Part shown: positions 1 through 11,300 of the stretch, one piece after another
How positions within the stretch are numbered: the stretch's first letter is position 1
How the letters are laid out: every line of letters begins with the position of its first letter
From: Tubulanus polymorphus
Lineage: Eukaryota; Nemertea; Palaeonemertea; Tubulaniformes; Tubulanidae
Assembly: GCF_964204645.1 (NCBI RefSeq)
Contig: NC_134031.1
Location: 11,386,501-11,450,500, forward strand
Direction: 5' to 3'
Length of the DNA stretch: 64,000 nt
Notes under the pieces: model-generated
Seen by the model: the letters and a program-made list of their open reading frames with translations, nothing else
What the model was told of the DNA's origin: nothing
Databases searched by the model: none
Made by a program: the position numbers and the translations under genes

Positions 1-6
1 AATGTC

Positions 7-1544
7 ATGCCTGGCTGCAGATCCGGGTTCGAGACCAGGTTGCGTGATAAGGTCCCTCACCTTATAAACATCGACGGCGACTCGGCGCACCACGTACACA
101 ATTCGTCAAAACAGTTTACCAATTGTTTTGATAAAGTGATCGAAAAGCTAATTACAGATCTGTACAATGATTTGAAATGGTCACCTGACTTGCGCGATGA
201 TAACCTTCGTGAAATATGTTCTTTGTTAGGATTTAACTTCACAATGCCCGAAAGATATGTTGTTACCAGGTGGCTGTCTTTGCACGATGCCGCTGTTGAT
301 TTAGAACGTAAGTTAGAAGCCTACACAGTGTTCTACTTCGGTTTTTTTAATCGAGGTGATCGCGTCATATATCTAGCCCGTTGCGTAGAAATTTATCGGC
401 ACTTGGGTATTTCAGAACCTGCACGAGGGTGCATTAAAGAGATACAGTTAATTGTAAAAATAAGAAACTTACTGAGGACAGAAAAGCAAGAAAAAATCGA
501 ATTACCGATCGATTGTTTGTCGACCGAAAACGGACAGTTATGTACCTGAATTTCCTGATTTCAGTTTTGCCTGTTCTGAAAAAATACGTTCTGAAAGTTC
601 AAAAGTGAGAGCCGTTGATACATAAGCTTATTGATGAACAAGTCAGTGTATTCCGGGAATTTCTCTGTTGCTTTATTCGGCCTGACAAGATCCCTGCCGA
701 TGATCGAAAATTAGTTAGTGTCGATATTGATCTTTGTACGATGAAACCGAGTGAAATGTTTGTTGGAGACAAAGCCTCAAAACTTATCAGTGAGAATCCA
801 AAAGATCCACTTTTCAATGAATTTTACGACAAAGTCAAAAAGGTCTTCATCTCTTGTGCTAAATATTTGGCAAAGAAACTACCGCTTAACAGTAAGACAC
901 TGTTACGTATAGCTGCAATTGACCCAGCATGTCGCGGTCATACCTTGACCTTGAAATATCTAAAGGATTTTCCAAATATAGCAACACATGTTCTGAATTC
1001 AGATGAGGTTGATAGCTACCAACTTGAGGTACACCGTTATGCTAAAGCATATCCTTATCTTTCAAAAATGGTATTTGCGCTCCTTAATTGCTTCACATGC
1101 CCACTAGTTGAAAGTTCATTCAGCGAAATGTCAAATATTGTGGATACTACATCCAACCGGTTGAATATATCAACATACAGTGCCTTACAGACAGTGAAGT
1201 ATTCGTTGGCTGGAAAATCGGCTGTGGAATTTTTCAATAGAAATGACATTCGCTGTGATCCCATCCGTCCCAAGGGTTTGAACGTAAACATGGCTTCAGC
1301 TGCACAAGTTTATAAGCAAGAACTCGAAGAAACAAAAGAAAAGCGGGAATCTCATTTAAAAGCGATCCAAGCACGGAAAACTGAAACAATCTCAAAACGA
1401 AAAGCAAGAGAAACGAATATCGAGACGGCGAAAAGAGCTAGGATCGTTCATGCAGCAGCTGCCCAGGCCAAAGCCAAAAGGGCCGATCGAAATGAGATCC
1501 TTCAGAAATTAGCAGAGAAGCGTCGGCGGTACAGTAGAAATTGA
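7..1544 (+). pseudogene. hAT-like transposase remnant, two blocks
   Basis: Two open blocks, 7-549 and 615-1544, lie in register along the same kind of protein and are separated by a short broken stretch with stops, so the copy is decayed and its 5' part lies outside the window. The first block has a VPHLINIDGDSAHHVHN stretch and a later RYVVTRWLSLHDAA stretch; such segments are known from hAT-related transposase-like proteins of invertebrates. The second block has a C-terminal segment around codons 140-200 with YPYLSKMVFALLNCF and PLVESSFSEMSNIVDTTSNR, which fits the hAT dimerisation region (hydrophobic core, then the E-R-x-FS-like signature in weak form). The last 90 residues are a charged Lys/Arg/Glu/Ala-rich helix, probably a basic nuclear tail. 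No terminal inverted repeat or target duplication could be paired. The hAT assignment is inference from these motifs. Confidence 0.6.
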
Positions 1545-1980
1545 ATTTTTGCTCGGCTTATATTCTTTGTCCTTAACCTGTAATTCACGGCTATAATTCA
1601 TGTTTGTTTTGTTAGAACTATCATTTTCCGTTGTAAGTGAAAATAGTTTCAGAACGAGAGATGGTTAAACTGGACTCTTAAACGAGTTTAATCTAAATTG
1701 TTTGAAAGTTTACGGTAAAACTGATTCCTGCGTGATCTGGATCCCGTGTCATTGTAATACTGTATAATATGGCAAATTAAATAATTTAATATCTCTTCTT
1801 GTGTGTTGAAATAATAAAACTCAAAAAGATACCCTTATCGGATTATCATTGTGTTATTGGTTTGTGTCCAGGAGTGAATTTCAGAATCCATTACTTAATA
1901 ATTCAAAGGACCCCTTTTCTTAGCCGAGGAAATGAAAATCGTTATCCTATTAGAAATGGACTGCGCCGGCGTTAAAATAA
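1545..1980. other. no gene seen
   Basis: AT-rich sequence downstream of the hAT-like remnant. It holds an AATAAT-rich stretch around 1777-1818 but no open frame or repeat that I can recognise. Confidence 0.4.
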
Positions 1981-1987
1981 GAATTCC

Positions 1988-2125
1988 CGAGTACCGACTG
2001 CTAGTGCCACTGTGTTCGCTTGCCTTAACATAACATGCCTCAGTACCGACTGCTAGCGCCACTGTGTTCACATGCCTTATCATAATGATGCCTCAGTACC
2101 GACTGCTAGCGCCACTGCGTTCCGT
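1988..2125. repeat. minisatellite, about 57-bp unit, 2.5 copies
   Basis: The core AGTACCGACTGCTAGYGCC occurs three times, at about 1991, 2042 and 2095, each followed by ACTGYGTTC and, in the first two, by a TGCCTTA...ATGCCTC spacer. The copies differ by a few substitutions and a small spacer-length change, so this is a short degenerate tandem array. Confidence 0.8.
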
Positions 2126-2299
2126 ACTGTGATCGCTTTTCAATTAGGAATAATATATCGTCAGTGAATTATTAAATGTTTTCCAGTAGGTTATATAGTG
2201 TAAAGGTAAATTCATAATGTTTCAAAATTTCTGCGGATTTCAATACCTCCTGTTTTCATCCCTGATACTTATATAGGCTAATCTGTGAAAATTACTGTA

Positions 2300-2709
2300 T
2301 ATTCATGTAGGGGTAAAAACAGCATTTTAAGTATTGAGTGAGCTACCATGTACTTACTACAAACACAACTCTCGTTGGCCCTTCACTGATGTTACTATAC
2401 TGGTGTCATTATAACATGGATAGGATTGGGTCAGGACTAGCCTAAAATCGAATTCAGTATATTCACTTTTCACTTGATATTATTAAAACAATGCAGTATG
2501 CCTAAAGGTAGGGGCACGTGTATTTTTTCGACCGATCGCAGCGAATTTATAAATGGCCCGAAAAATTCGCTCGTGTGGCCACTCAATAAAAAGATTGATT
2601 CCTTGAAATCTATTCTAAATCCTAATATGTTACTATATCAGTAAATGTATTCAACACTTATTGACTCAGCCCATTCTTAAGATGAGTTTCTTAATAGAAC
2701 AGATCCATT
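2300..2709. repeat. dispersed repeat, family A (second copy 55525-56748)
   Basis: This block matches 55525 onward in order: GGTAAAAACAGC and TTAAGTATTGAGTGAG at the start, then CTGATGTTACTATA, ACATGGATAGGATT and TCAGGACTAGCCTAAA, and finally CTTAAGATGAGTTTCTTAATA followed by CAGATCCATTTTT. In both copies the block stops at CAGATCCATTTTT, where two different elements begin (family B here, family D at 56752). No coding frame is visible. It looks like an old non-autonomous element. Confidence 0.65.
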
Positions 2710-3450
2710 TTTAGCCCACTTGGGACTTAAGTCCCAGCAGGCTATTGCGTTCATTTTTCGTCCGTCCGTTCGTCCGTCCGTAGACGTAATCCAGTTATTT
2801 TGGGAAGTTTTGAAGACGCTTCAATGTAATGTCCTGATATTTGGGTTACACATGTATCTATCCTAGAAAAATCTTCAGCCCAAAAATAGGCCCTGTCAGA
2901 ATCAAGATGGCCGACTGGCAGCCATTGTTGGTCACCAAAATCAACACTTTTTACACATTTTTGAACTTTCTGAGGGAAATGTTGAAGACGCTTTGATCAA
3001 TTACCTTGATCTTTCCGATGTATGTGAATCCCCCAGGGCCCATCAGCCTAACAAAAATTGGGTCGATCGGACTCAAGATGACCCTCTTATGACCTTTTTT
3101 AGTGCCCAAAAATGTCAATTTTGGCCCGAATTCTGGGTCCTGTAGCTCCCTACTGACTTGCCATTTCTCATTGCAATTTGTGATGGATATTCTTTGAAAA
3201 GGGATGTTTTATACCTGAGGCAGGTATTTTTGATCAGCCAATTATGACGCAATTAGCGGCCATCTTGGTGTCATCAGTACTCATTCGTAGGTTGGAAAAA
3301 ATTATTCCACATTATATTGATACCTAAGCGTATTTTGTTACCACAATCAATTAGAAACTTGTAGCTCATAACGTGTTCTATGATTGTGGTCAGTTTCAAC
3401 GTCATTGATTTTTGTATATGGCCACCAGGGGGGCATTGAATAATACAATA
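2710..3450. repeat. dispersed repeat, family B, hairpin-led (second copy 59308-60215)
   Basis: It opens with a hairpin, AGCCCACTTGGGACT pairing with AGTCCCAGCAGGCT, then GCGTTCA and a CGTCCGTCC run. The body, with ATGGCCGACTGGCAGCCATTG, CCTTGATCTTT and a GGTCCTGTAGCT stretch, is repeated in order at 59308-60215. At the end it merges into the 154-bp unit with the GGCCACCAGGGGG core at 3417. Not coding: stops in all frames. Hairpin-led repeats with CGTCC runs are common in invertebrate genomes (recollection); the mobility class is unknown. Confidence 0.7.
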
Positions 3451-3800
3451 ATATGTAATAGATGAAATCTAAGTGACGGACGCCTCGTCACAGCTTGATT
3501 CAATTTTTCATAGTAAGAAATGATAGCGATTGGGGAAAACAACCTCAAGTACGGGGTAACGAAGTCGAAAACACTCAAAATATTGTCAGTGACAAGGAGC
3601 ACACTTAAATGTTGAATGAAACTGGAAAGAGAATCAACTCCAATATTTCATATTGAAATTGTACTGTAGTTGAACCCAAAGCAATGAATTAATGAAGAAA
3701 TTAAATCAATTCTATGTCAAAACTTGGAAAATTTAAAATTAATGCTCGAGTTAAGGGGTGGGAAGAAAGAAGATGAAACTGTAACTCTGTAACTGTAAGT
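3451..3800. other. no gene seen
   Basis: AT-rich sequence between a family B repeat and a hairpin. The 66-codon minus-strand frame at 3402-3602 overlaps the repeat and has no recognisable motif. Confidence 0.4.
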
Positions 3801-3864
3801 TTTGATTCATTTCTGAAATTTGGGCTTGATATATTATAAGCCCAAATTTCAGAAATGAATCAAA
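3801..3864. repeat. perfect 27-bp inverted repeat with 10-nt loop
   Basis: Arms 3801-3827 and 3838-3864 are exact reverse complements; the loop 3828-3837 reads GATATATTAT. Inside the arm is ATTTCTGAAATTTGGGC. A perfect arm of this length is not expected by chance in AT-rich DNA. It may be a young foldback, an element end or a small-RNA hairpin; the sequence alone does not decide. Confidence 0.9.
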
Positions 3865-4960
3865 CCTCATAATTCTTTAATCTTATATTATAAGATCAAA
3901 TGAAATTTAATATTTTAATTTTTGCGAGAAAAAAAACTTGAAAAATTTCTTATAAATCAGGTCTCGGTACCACTGTCTGCTAAAAAGATTATTCTTTCGG
4001 TTTAGGTAAAGTGTCATTTTTTAATGGTTTAAAACTCTTTGTGAAACCCGTAACCAATGACATTTCTATGGTGGAAACTGAGAGGGGTTTTTGCAATATT
4101 GAAGAATTTCGACCTGGTAGTTAATTTTGAAATTAGCTCCATTTGGAAATAAAAGGAAGATGAGAAGATTACCAACGCATTTCTTAATTACCTTCAAAAA
4201 GAAAAAAAATCGAATACGCGTTTGAAACGCACAAATCGGAAAATTATTTTCTGCTAGAAAAAACTCGAATTAGCAGGAAATGCGAATGTCAGTACAAAAA
4301 TTGATTTCTCTTGCGAAAAATATACATTTCTTTCTAATCCGCCGGGAATACGGTTCAAAATAAGCAGTGCACGCGGCCAGCGGTTCCGAATTCCTTATTT
4401 GGTGAAGAAGGGGCGGAGACTAATGTTTTTGCCGACCGCGATGTTGCTGCTGCTCGAGAGCGAGACTACGCCGTGCCGATCCGCCGCCGCGCTGGCCGAG
4501 AAATTTTACGACTCTAACGCGACTCTCACCGCAGTTTTTAGGGTCGTTACTTTTGATTAAAAAAGTGTATTTCAGTGCTGCCGCTGGGAATGACAGCTGC
4601 GCGCGAGAGAGCGTAATTCTCCGGGATTCGAACCTGCGCGCCGAACCGCGTGGCACCGGGCCGCGGCCGGTGCGTGGTTTGTTTATTATGCATTCGCTCC
4701 CGTTGCTAAGGGGATTTCAGCTATTTTCGAACTCGTTCGATCAACGCGGTTCATTGTTAAACTATTCATCGACCCAATCTTGTTCGAAATTTCATGAAAT
4801 AAATAAATTCTGAAATAACCCTATCCATAAATTGCCTTATTTAGTTAATGGGCTGCCGGATTTTAGCGTGACGTAATTCTACTTCCGATTTCCCCATGAA
4901 CTTCAAACCGGACGTCAAGTGACGTCATTTTTTTCTGGTCAGAATCGGTTAAGAAGACAC
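3865..4960. other. no gene; GC-rich patch with a tRNA-like B box on the minus strand
   Basis: From about 4370 to 4690 the sequence becomes unusually GC- and CpG-rich. On the minus strand it carries GCGCAGGTTCGAATCCCGG (4618-4637), which fits a Pol III B box and resembles the T arm of Leu/Ser tRNAs, but no convincing A box or acceptor pairing is found, so it is at most a tRNA-derived fragment. The open frames at 4420-4813 on both strands simply reflect the high GC content. Confidence 0.35.
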
Positions 4961-5512
4961 TTCGTAGTATCCACATGTACGCGTTTACCAAAGGGACGTC
5001 CTCTGGGCGTCTATTAACGCATAATTTGTAAGCACAATCAATTGCAAAGTTGTAGCTCATTACATCATTTATGATTGTGGCAAGTTTTAAGGCCATAAGT
5101 TATTCTATATGGTCACTAGGGGGCGTTGAATAGTAGAATTACTTAGTATTTCCTTATTATATTGGTACCTAGGCATATTTTGTTACCATGATCAATTACA
5201 AAGTTATAGTTCGTGACATGTTCTAAGATTGTGGTGAGTTTCAAGGTCATTTGGTATTGAATATGGTCACCAGAGGGCGTTTAAAAGTAGAATAACTTAG
5301 AATTTCCATATTAAATTGGTAACGAGGCATATTTTGTTATCACAATCAATTATAAAATCGTAGCTGCTGACATGTTCTATGATTGTGGTGATTTTCAAGG
5401 TCATTGGTGTTTGTATATGGTCACCAGGGGGCATTGAATATTGAAATTGTTAGATTGTTGAGCTTTTGGAACCACTTTCCAAGTGTGCATGGTGTCCCTG
5501 GACCCCTAGTTT
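4961..5512. repeat. tandem 154-bp units, family C
   Basis: The core TATGGTCAC(C/T)AGRGGGCRTT recurs at 5107, 5262 and 5415, that is at 155 and 153 bp spacing. Each unit also has TTGGTACCTAGGCATATTTTG, a CAATCAATT.CAAAGTTGTAGCTC stretch and TTCTATGATTGTGGT.AGTTTCAAGGTCAT. The array closes with AACCACTTTCCAAGTG and GTCCCTGGACCCCTAGTTT, the same terminal block found at 61598-61656. Non-coding. Confidence 0.85.
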
Positions 5513-5759
5513 AAGCGTGGTGATACAAAATAAATGCTTGATCTAATCAATTCATATTTATTGATTTTACGTCCATGTAAGTTCGGTTTCAAAGCTGAAT
5601 CACATTGGACGTTTACACAGTGGTTGTATATTAGCTTCAAATCTGTCAATTCATTATATTTCATGTATCGGCATTTAATTTTCAATAATTCCTACCAACC
5701 TGAATGGCATGGTGCGGATTTGCAGAAAACCCATTATCGCTGCTTTGCAGCTATATTTT
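5513..5759. mobile_element. short hairpin-ended non-autonomous element, family D (second copy 56752-57011)
   Basis: Both copies begin AAGCGTGGTGA and run through AATAAATGC, ATTCATATTT, AAGTTCGGTTTCAAAGCTGAATC and ACACAGTGGTTG to a terminal TATCGCTGCTTTGCAGCTATATT (or CATCGCTGC in the second copy). The GCTGC-TTT-GCAGC end can form a small hairpin. The same terminal motif is found alone at 7533-7554 (minus), 8631-8654 (plus) and 10837-10852 (minus, partial). A 3'-terminal hairpin with sharp ends recalls non-autonomous Helitrons, but no CTRR end is seen, so the class is a guess. Confidence 0.65.
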
Positions 5760-6189
5760 CATTTTGTATTTCGTAATTTCGTTTCATATTTCGTAGTTTT
5801 GTACTTTAGAAGTACCTAATTAACAATTTACTTAGTAGTGCATTCTTCAAATTTTCAAATCTTTGAATGACAAGCTGGGAGGAGCTCATCACATAGAGCA
5901 CAGTGACCTATAGTCACTATAGTTAACCTATATAAACAAAACAGTTGCAGCTGTTTAGTGCGCAATTTTGGGGGTTAGAAAACTTTTTACCTAAAAGTCG
6001 TAACAAACTGAAAATTCATATTCTTTACTCCTTACTATTCTTTAATCAGTAACATTGTGTTAAAATTTCATCAAAAACGAATACAAATTGAATAAATTAA
6101 AATTACGGATTTTATGTTCAAATCCATTATTACCGGAGGAATTCTTATCAAAAAACACCTACAAAATCGGCAAATTCTAATTTAGAAAA

Positions 6190-6490
6190 TTACTATGGCC
6201 ATAATAATAACAATTCTATCTCATAACATATTCTATGATTGTAGTAAGTTTCAAGGTATTTGCTTTTTGCATATGGTCACCAGGGGGTGTTGAATAGAAG
6301 GATAACTTAGTATTTCCATATAATTTTGGTACCTATGCATATTTTGTAATCACGATCTATAGCAAAGTTGTAGCTCATAACATGTTCTATGATTGTAGTA
6401 AGTTTCAAGGTATTTGTGTTTTGCATATGGTCACCAGGGGGCATTGAATAGTAGGATAACTTAGAATTTCCATTAATATTTGTACGTATA
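6190..6490. repeat. two further family C 154-bp units
   Basis: TATGGTCACCAGGGGG cores lie at 6272 and 6426, 154 bp apart, with the same flanking blocks (ATAGCAAAGTTGTAGCTCATAACATG, GTAGTAAGTTTCAAGG). The array is separated from the one at 4961-5512 by the family D element and about 430 bp of unrecognised sequence. Confidence 0.8.
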
Positions 6491-8140
6491 CATATTTTGT
6501 AACCTCTTCTGCGCATAGTTCGATTATTTCGCCATCATGTGTTTTTTGTCTTGTTTGATATTGTAGAGCCTCTCTTCTGTATATTGTCAACTGTTTTGGA
6601 ATTTTCATACTGTTGTTTTTCTATCAGATCACTGATTTCGAGTTTAAACGCTGCTAGACTGTCAGCAAGTTAGCATTTTTGAACTTATATCATCAACTTA
6701 ACTTATATCATCACTTTTTGACCCTATCAATTCTAATTGATCTACGGGGTAAGAAAAATCTTTTGTTATCTCATTACCCATGTTACTTTCGCTCACTTCA
6801 ATTTCATTATATTTAGGAGCTGTCAGAAAGTACTCGGTGTCGTCTGTATTGACGGTGGCTGCACCATCAATAGAAAAATACAAACTCAATTCAAATCAGC
6901 TTGATTAAATTACTCTTAGCCGCAACAACTATCACACAATTCTATTGCATTATTGATTATATAAACACAGACTTCATAGCTCACTTAGTAAAGCCTCTAC
7001 ACATCAATAATTGTACCGGTAGTATAAATATCCTGGGGATTTACCCCTGTGTTAAAAATAAAAGAAATCAATGCCAACAAAGGTCATCATGCTGCGCTGA
7101 ATTTTTCAATTTTTCTAGTCTCCTATCGAGATGGAAAACTTGAGAACATGGAATTATTTAATGCACATAACCCTACCAACATACAGCAGAAAGGAGCCTC
7201 AAGCAAACTACCGACGATCGCTGCTTCAGAAAATTAACAAATTTAAACTAGTTGATTATGGCGCCCAAATGCTGGGAAAACGCATCTGAGCACCTAGAAA
7301 TATTAAAAATTTTAGGGGGAGTACCCTCCTCATTCCTGAAGGGGAGCTGTGCCTTTGGCGCCCGTTTTCTGAGCTATCAACAGGTTTTTGACTTACAGTC
7401 TTGATATTTTTCACGAGGTATACATGACCGATTGAGAGACGGTTTCGGAAAGAATACCGATAAACGTGACAAACTCTTAAATACGATAACATGGTGTAAT
7501 AACAAAAAGAGAAAAGAGAAAAAGGGAATTATAATATAGCTGCAAAGCAGCGATAACGCCTTTTCCTGCTTTTACATGTCGCCATAATAGAGAAGTTCAT
7601 TTTTGAGATTCGGGGCAGATATCATAGACTGAGGAAATGAAACTGGGGTATTTGGATATTCTGGAAGCAATCCTTTATCTTAACGATCAGAGACGAATTA
7701 ACATTATGCGATGAAGCATCTACGCGTTTGACAAATTGGAAGCAAGTGATGTAAATAGAGCACGCAGCACAATGACCAATAAAATTTAAGCAAGGGCGCG
7801 ATGAGATTTTGTATTCTTCGTAGGCCCATACACAAAGGAATCTATGTTGAAAAGTCCAGTTCCAACTAGTCAAAGAAACAATTGTGAAAACACGAATCAA
7901 AAGTTTGTATTGAATATAAAAATACAAAATCTTGAATAATAAAACAATAAGTTGGTTGAATAACAGACTGAAAATAGAAACATATACGCAATGAGGTCAG
8001 TTTTATTTAAAATAAATCAGAATATTCACTATAATTAATTTGCGATGTTATTAGTCTCCGAATGACTAGTAAACTAGATGTAGTATTATGAACTATTAGC
8101 AATTACGATGTGAAGGATAGGTGTACATAAAATTCAATAT
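6491..8140. other. no gene seen
   Basis: About 1.6 kb of AT-rich sequence. The short frames here have no recognisable domain. At 7533-7554 a reverse-oriented family D terminal motif (ATAGCTGCAAAGCAGCGATAA) is present, so at least part of this stretch is probably decayed element sequence. Confidence 0.4.
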
Positions 8141-8144
8141 ATTT

Positions 8145-8407
8145 AGGGTTTTCTGACTTTCGTCGAAAACCCTCTTGAAATTCTGTTGATGATTATTATT
8201 ATTATATATTTTCTGCCGATTTCGTCAAATAAAGTTCATCTTCATTCAGATTCGGCAACTGACAGCTTCAAAACGAAATGTATAAATTGATACTGTAATA
8301 ACGGTCTCTCTGAACCAACAGATTTTCTGAATGTACTTTCTATCCTATTTGAAACTTAAAATTACTTATTAGGTTACTGTAAATAAAGAATTGAATTGAA
8401 TTGAATT
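8145..8407 (+). mobile_element. retroelement-like 3' end with short tandem tail, preceded by a hairpin motif
   Basis: At 8148-8176 lies AGGGTTTTCTG-ACTTTCGT-CGAAAACCCT followed by CTTGAAATTCTGTTGATGATTATTATT, the same hairpin motif as in the triple array at 37975-38135. The stretch ends with AAATAAAGAATTGAATTGAATTGAATTG at 8384-8407, a five-base tandem tail of the type left at the 3' end of LINE elements. No ORF is preserved. Confidence 0.4.
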
Positions 8408-9111
8408 GTTAGACAACAAGCACCGGCGAAATAACAGTTTGTGACGTCATTTAGTAAGTAAATAAAGGAGGGCTCCGAGAATTTCCAAATCATGGGGGAC
8501 TATACTGGGGTTAGACCATTCTACCAAAAAGAGGATTGCTCCTATAATATCCAAATCATCTCATTTTATTTTTCCATCGAATACCCGGTAATTAATTTTT
8601 CCTTTCGATCACATGCATCCAGAAAAACGTTATCGCTGCTTTGCAGCTATATTTAGAAGGTTAAACTTGTTGTAGAAAATGAGGAAATCTTTTACAGCAG
8701 ATGCTAAAAAGGCTTTCCTTGCATTACAATGTGTTAACCCTTTCACTGCCAGTATTTTGTAATCAATTAACCCTCTCCTGCCACTTATAATTAGTGTTTT
8801 GTAGTCCATAACAACATATAACATACAATATATTAAATTAGCTCCATGGCTTTTACTACTGAATTTAACTGTAAATGTACTAAGCTATCTTATCCCACCA
8901 AAAAAGTGATGTAGTATAAACTAGGTCAACCAGTGACGTCATCAAGATGGCCGCCGAACTCTGTTCCAATCGAAAAATGAAATTTCAAACTCATATATCA
9001 TGTTAAAGTAAGCAAATATATCATTATATTCAATCTAATACACTTATGTGTAATGATGCCAGAATATGGTCACTTCACTGATACCAAAATTCTCAGATTT
9101 CGAACACACAT

Positions 9112-9366
9112 TCAATCACTGTTAAAATCATGATCATCCAAATTATTTTCAGCATTGCCATGGTTACTGTCAAAATCATCACCCTCAATATCCGAACTAC
9201 TATCCTCAACATCAAACGATGAATTCTCATCTGACGCTTCGTCACTCAAATGTCCAAATGTGTTTTTAATCTGATCAAAGATATCAACGAATTGGTCCAA
9301 CCTTAGTCCCTTTGTTGTTCTAGCATTATCCATAAAACAATAAGCACACTTGTTATTACACATCAA
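9112..9366 (-). pseudogene. piggyBac-like transposase N-terminal remnant
   Basis: An 84-codon frame reading inward from the right end of the piggyBac element. It has KGLRLDQFVDIFDQI followed by a long Asp/Glu/Ser-rich run (DENSSFDVEDSSSDIEGDD), which fits the acidic N-terminal region of piggyBac transposases. No DDD catalytic core follows before the left end, so the body has been deleted. Position and orientation support the assignment; the protein motif alone would be weak. Confidence 0.45.
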
Positions 9367-9428
9367 GTCATTTTCTAAGTGTAAATTTTACGTAAAAGCG
9401 TTAAAATTTTTCCATGAAAACTCTGCAA

Positions 9429-9640
9429 CCTTGAAGTTAAGTTTGTGTCTGTACTACCGATATAGTTCTATCAATAGCCGCCAGGTGCAGACACTTGCTA
9501 ATGATATTTATTCACTCCCGACTATTCGACCTTGAAGTTAAGTTTTTTGTCTGTACTACCGATATAGTTCTATCAATATCCGCCAGGTGCAGACACTTCC
9601 TAGCGATATTTATTCAGCTCCCGACTATTTCGGGAGCGGC
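9429..9640. repeat. tandem duplication, about 101-bp unit, inside the piggyBac element
   Basis: CCTTGAAGTTAAGTTT occurs at 9430 and 9531 and each is followed by GTCTGTACTACCGATATAG, TTCTATCAATA.CCGCCAGGTGC and AGACACTT..TA..GATATTTATTC. The second copy runs on into CTCCCGACTATTTCGGGAG. This is a subterminal duplication near the right end. Confidence 0.85.
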
Positions 9641-9699
9641 AGTTTGGGGTGAAATTAAGCTCCCGACTATCTTGGGAGTGGCAGTTATAGGGTTAATAT

Positions 9700-11300
9700 T
9701 AAGCTGACTTTCTTAAAATAAAAAGTTGATATATCAAGAAAAATTACTAGCAAATCAAGAAAAATTACGAAAAATGATATAGCAGCTTTGTTTTAAGCTG
9801 GAATTGAATAAGTGATATTAGACAAGGCTATATTCAACTTAAACAGATAGTAATTTCTGTAAGTTCTATTTTCTAGTACATCATTTTTAGATTTATTGCA
9901 AAGCCACTTCTTCAACGACATTATTATCACTGTAGGTAAAACATACATTGTTTTCTGATATGTAGCTTTAATGGAATCTCATCTTTTAGATTTGGAGTAT
10001 AGGATACAAGGAATATTTGTATACTATCTTGGAAAGCTTTAAGCTCTTTGTTAGATTAGATGATGCTTCTAACAATTAGGCAGCCCAATTATCTATGTGC
10101 TAAACGGTTTAGGTTGTGGTTGACAGATATAGACATTTGGAAAATCTGTGACTGAAACTTATGATCAAGTATAGGTGTGTCCTGGTCAACTAATAGATGA
10201 GATGCAGTGTCATCAGCAATAATGACTTTTACTTATGTGCATGGTTACCATAGAGCATTTCTACAACAGGTTATTTGCATATATAATAAACGTGACATAT
10301 ACATAAATGCAATAGATTTGATAGAATTTGTACTAAAAAATAAGAAAATGTTGCTGTATTGCAGACTAGTGTGATTAGTGTGAAGCCAAAGGGAATACAT
10401 TTAATTGTAGTGGGAAGAGAACAATCTTTGTTCAGTTCTTTCTTGCAATTATTGCAGCAATGTTTTTAATGACACATTATTTTCTGCAAATTCACCTTGA
10501 TCATCGGTAGTGGAAATTTCTTCTAGGTTGGCTTCTACAACTCGGTGTCTGTAAGCTGCATAACAGTTAGGTTAGTAGTTGACAGTGATCGAACATTTTT
10601 TGAAATTCTTTGATCAAAACTGGTGAAAAAGTTTATGTGGATTCTAGTTGAATCTGCGATGTTATTGGTCCCCAAACAACTAATAAACAAGATGCTCTAT
10701 CATCTGCATTGATAACTTTTATCCTAAGTGTAGGATTACCATAGAGCATCAGTTCAATACCGGAAGGTTGTTTTGTTATTTTGATAACTTTTGCAGTCAC
10801 AACGACCTGAATAAGAATATATGAAAATATTGGTATAAAGCAGCGATAACAGGTTTTCTACACAGCTTTGTTCGTATTCTTGATTTTGTCTGGTTACTGT
10901 GTCGACCAGCCGCACCATGCTATTGATAGTCATCGCAATTTAGATTCCTGTACAACGGTAATTATGGTTTATAAAAGGATGGATTACAAACAGTCAATTA
11001 GGCCTACTTGAAACCATGGATGACCAGATGGTTATTTGACTCTGGAAAATCAACTGTTAGGCCTTAATAAGTCTTTATAGATTTCGAAAAAGCATTAGAT
11101 ATTTTCATTCAATATCAACAGCTTCTCTCTGAAAGTATTTTACATAATTCAGGCAATCATATGGATGGTCATTGTGAAATGTTGTTTAGGTTATTTGATT
11201 CTTGTTTGAGAAAAATTGCAGCATTTAATTTCAGTGGAATCCTAGGGAAACTATATTGTGATGACTGTAGAAAGTGGGTACTATATAAAAGCGCAGTCGC
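9700..11300. other. no gene; degenerate internal duplication
   Basis: No long frame. Two blocks resemble each other: 10190-10270 and 10675-10755 both hold AA(C/A)TAATA.A.(G/C)A.GATGC followed by TCATC.GCA.T.ATGACTTTTA and, after some 20 bp, GTTACCATAGAGCAT. On the minus strand both would encode a weak VI-ADD-A-LLV pattern, but stops interrupt. A family D terminal motif lies at 10837-10852. Origin unknown. Confidence 0.35.

Larger units (their letters stand above)
8734..9696. mobile_element. piggyBac-type non-autonomous element with TTAA targets
   Basis: The left end reads TTAA (8734-8737) then CCCTTTCACTGCCAG; the right end reads CTGGCAGT-like GTGGCAGTTATAGGG then TTAA (9693-9696). The inverted termini CCCTTTCACTGCC and CCCTATAACTGCC plus TTAA target sites are the hallmark of piggyBac. 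A second TTAA-CCCTCTCCTGCCAC lies at 8767-8784, 33 bp inside the left end, so the end is duplicated. Two short hairpins, CTCCCGACTATTTCGGGAG and CTCCCGACTATCTTGGGAG, sit next to the right end. The element is under 1 kb, so most of the transposase is gone. Confidence 0.75.

Noticed and set aside
4420-4813. Overlapping frames on both strands in a GC-rich patch
   Set aside because: Long frames are expected there because stop codons are rare in GC-rich DNA; there is no recognisable motif.
10190-10755. A minus-strand coding gene with a repeated VI-ADD motif
   Set aside because: Both copies are interrupted by stops and the motif is too short to assign.
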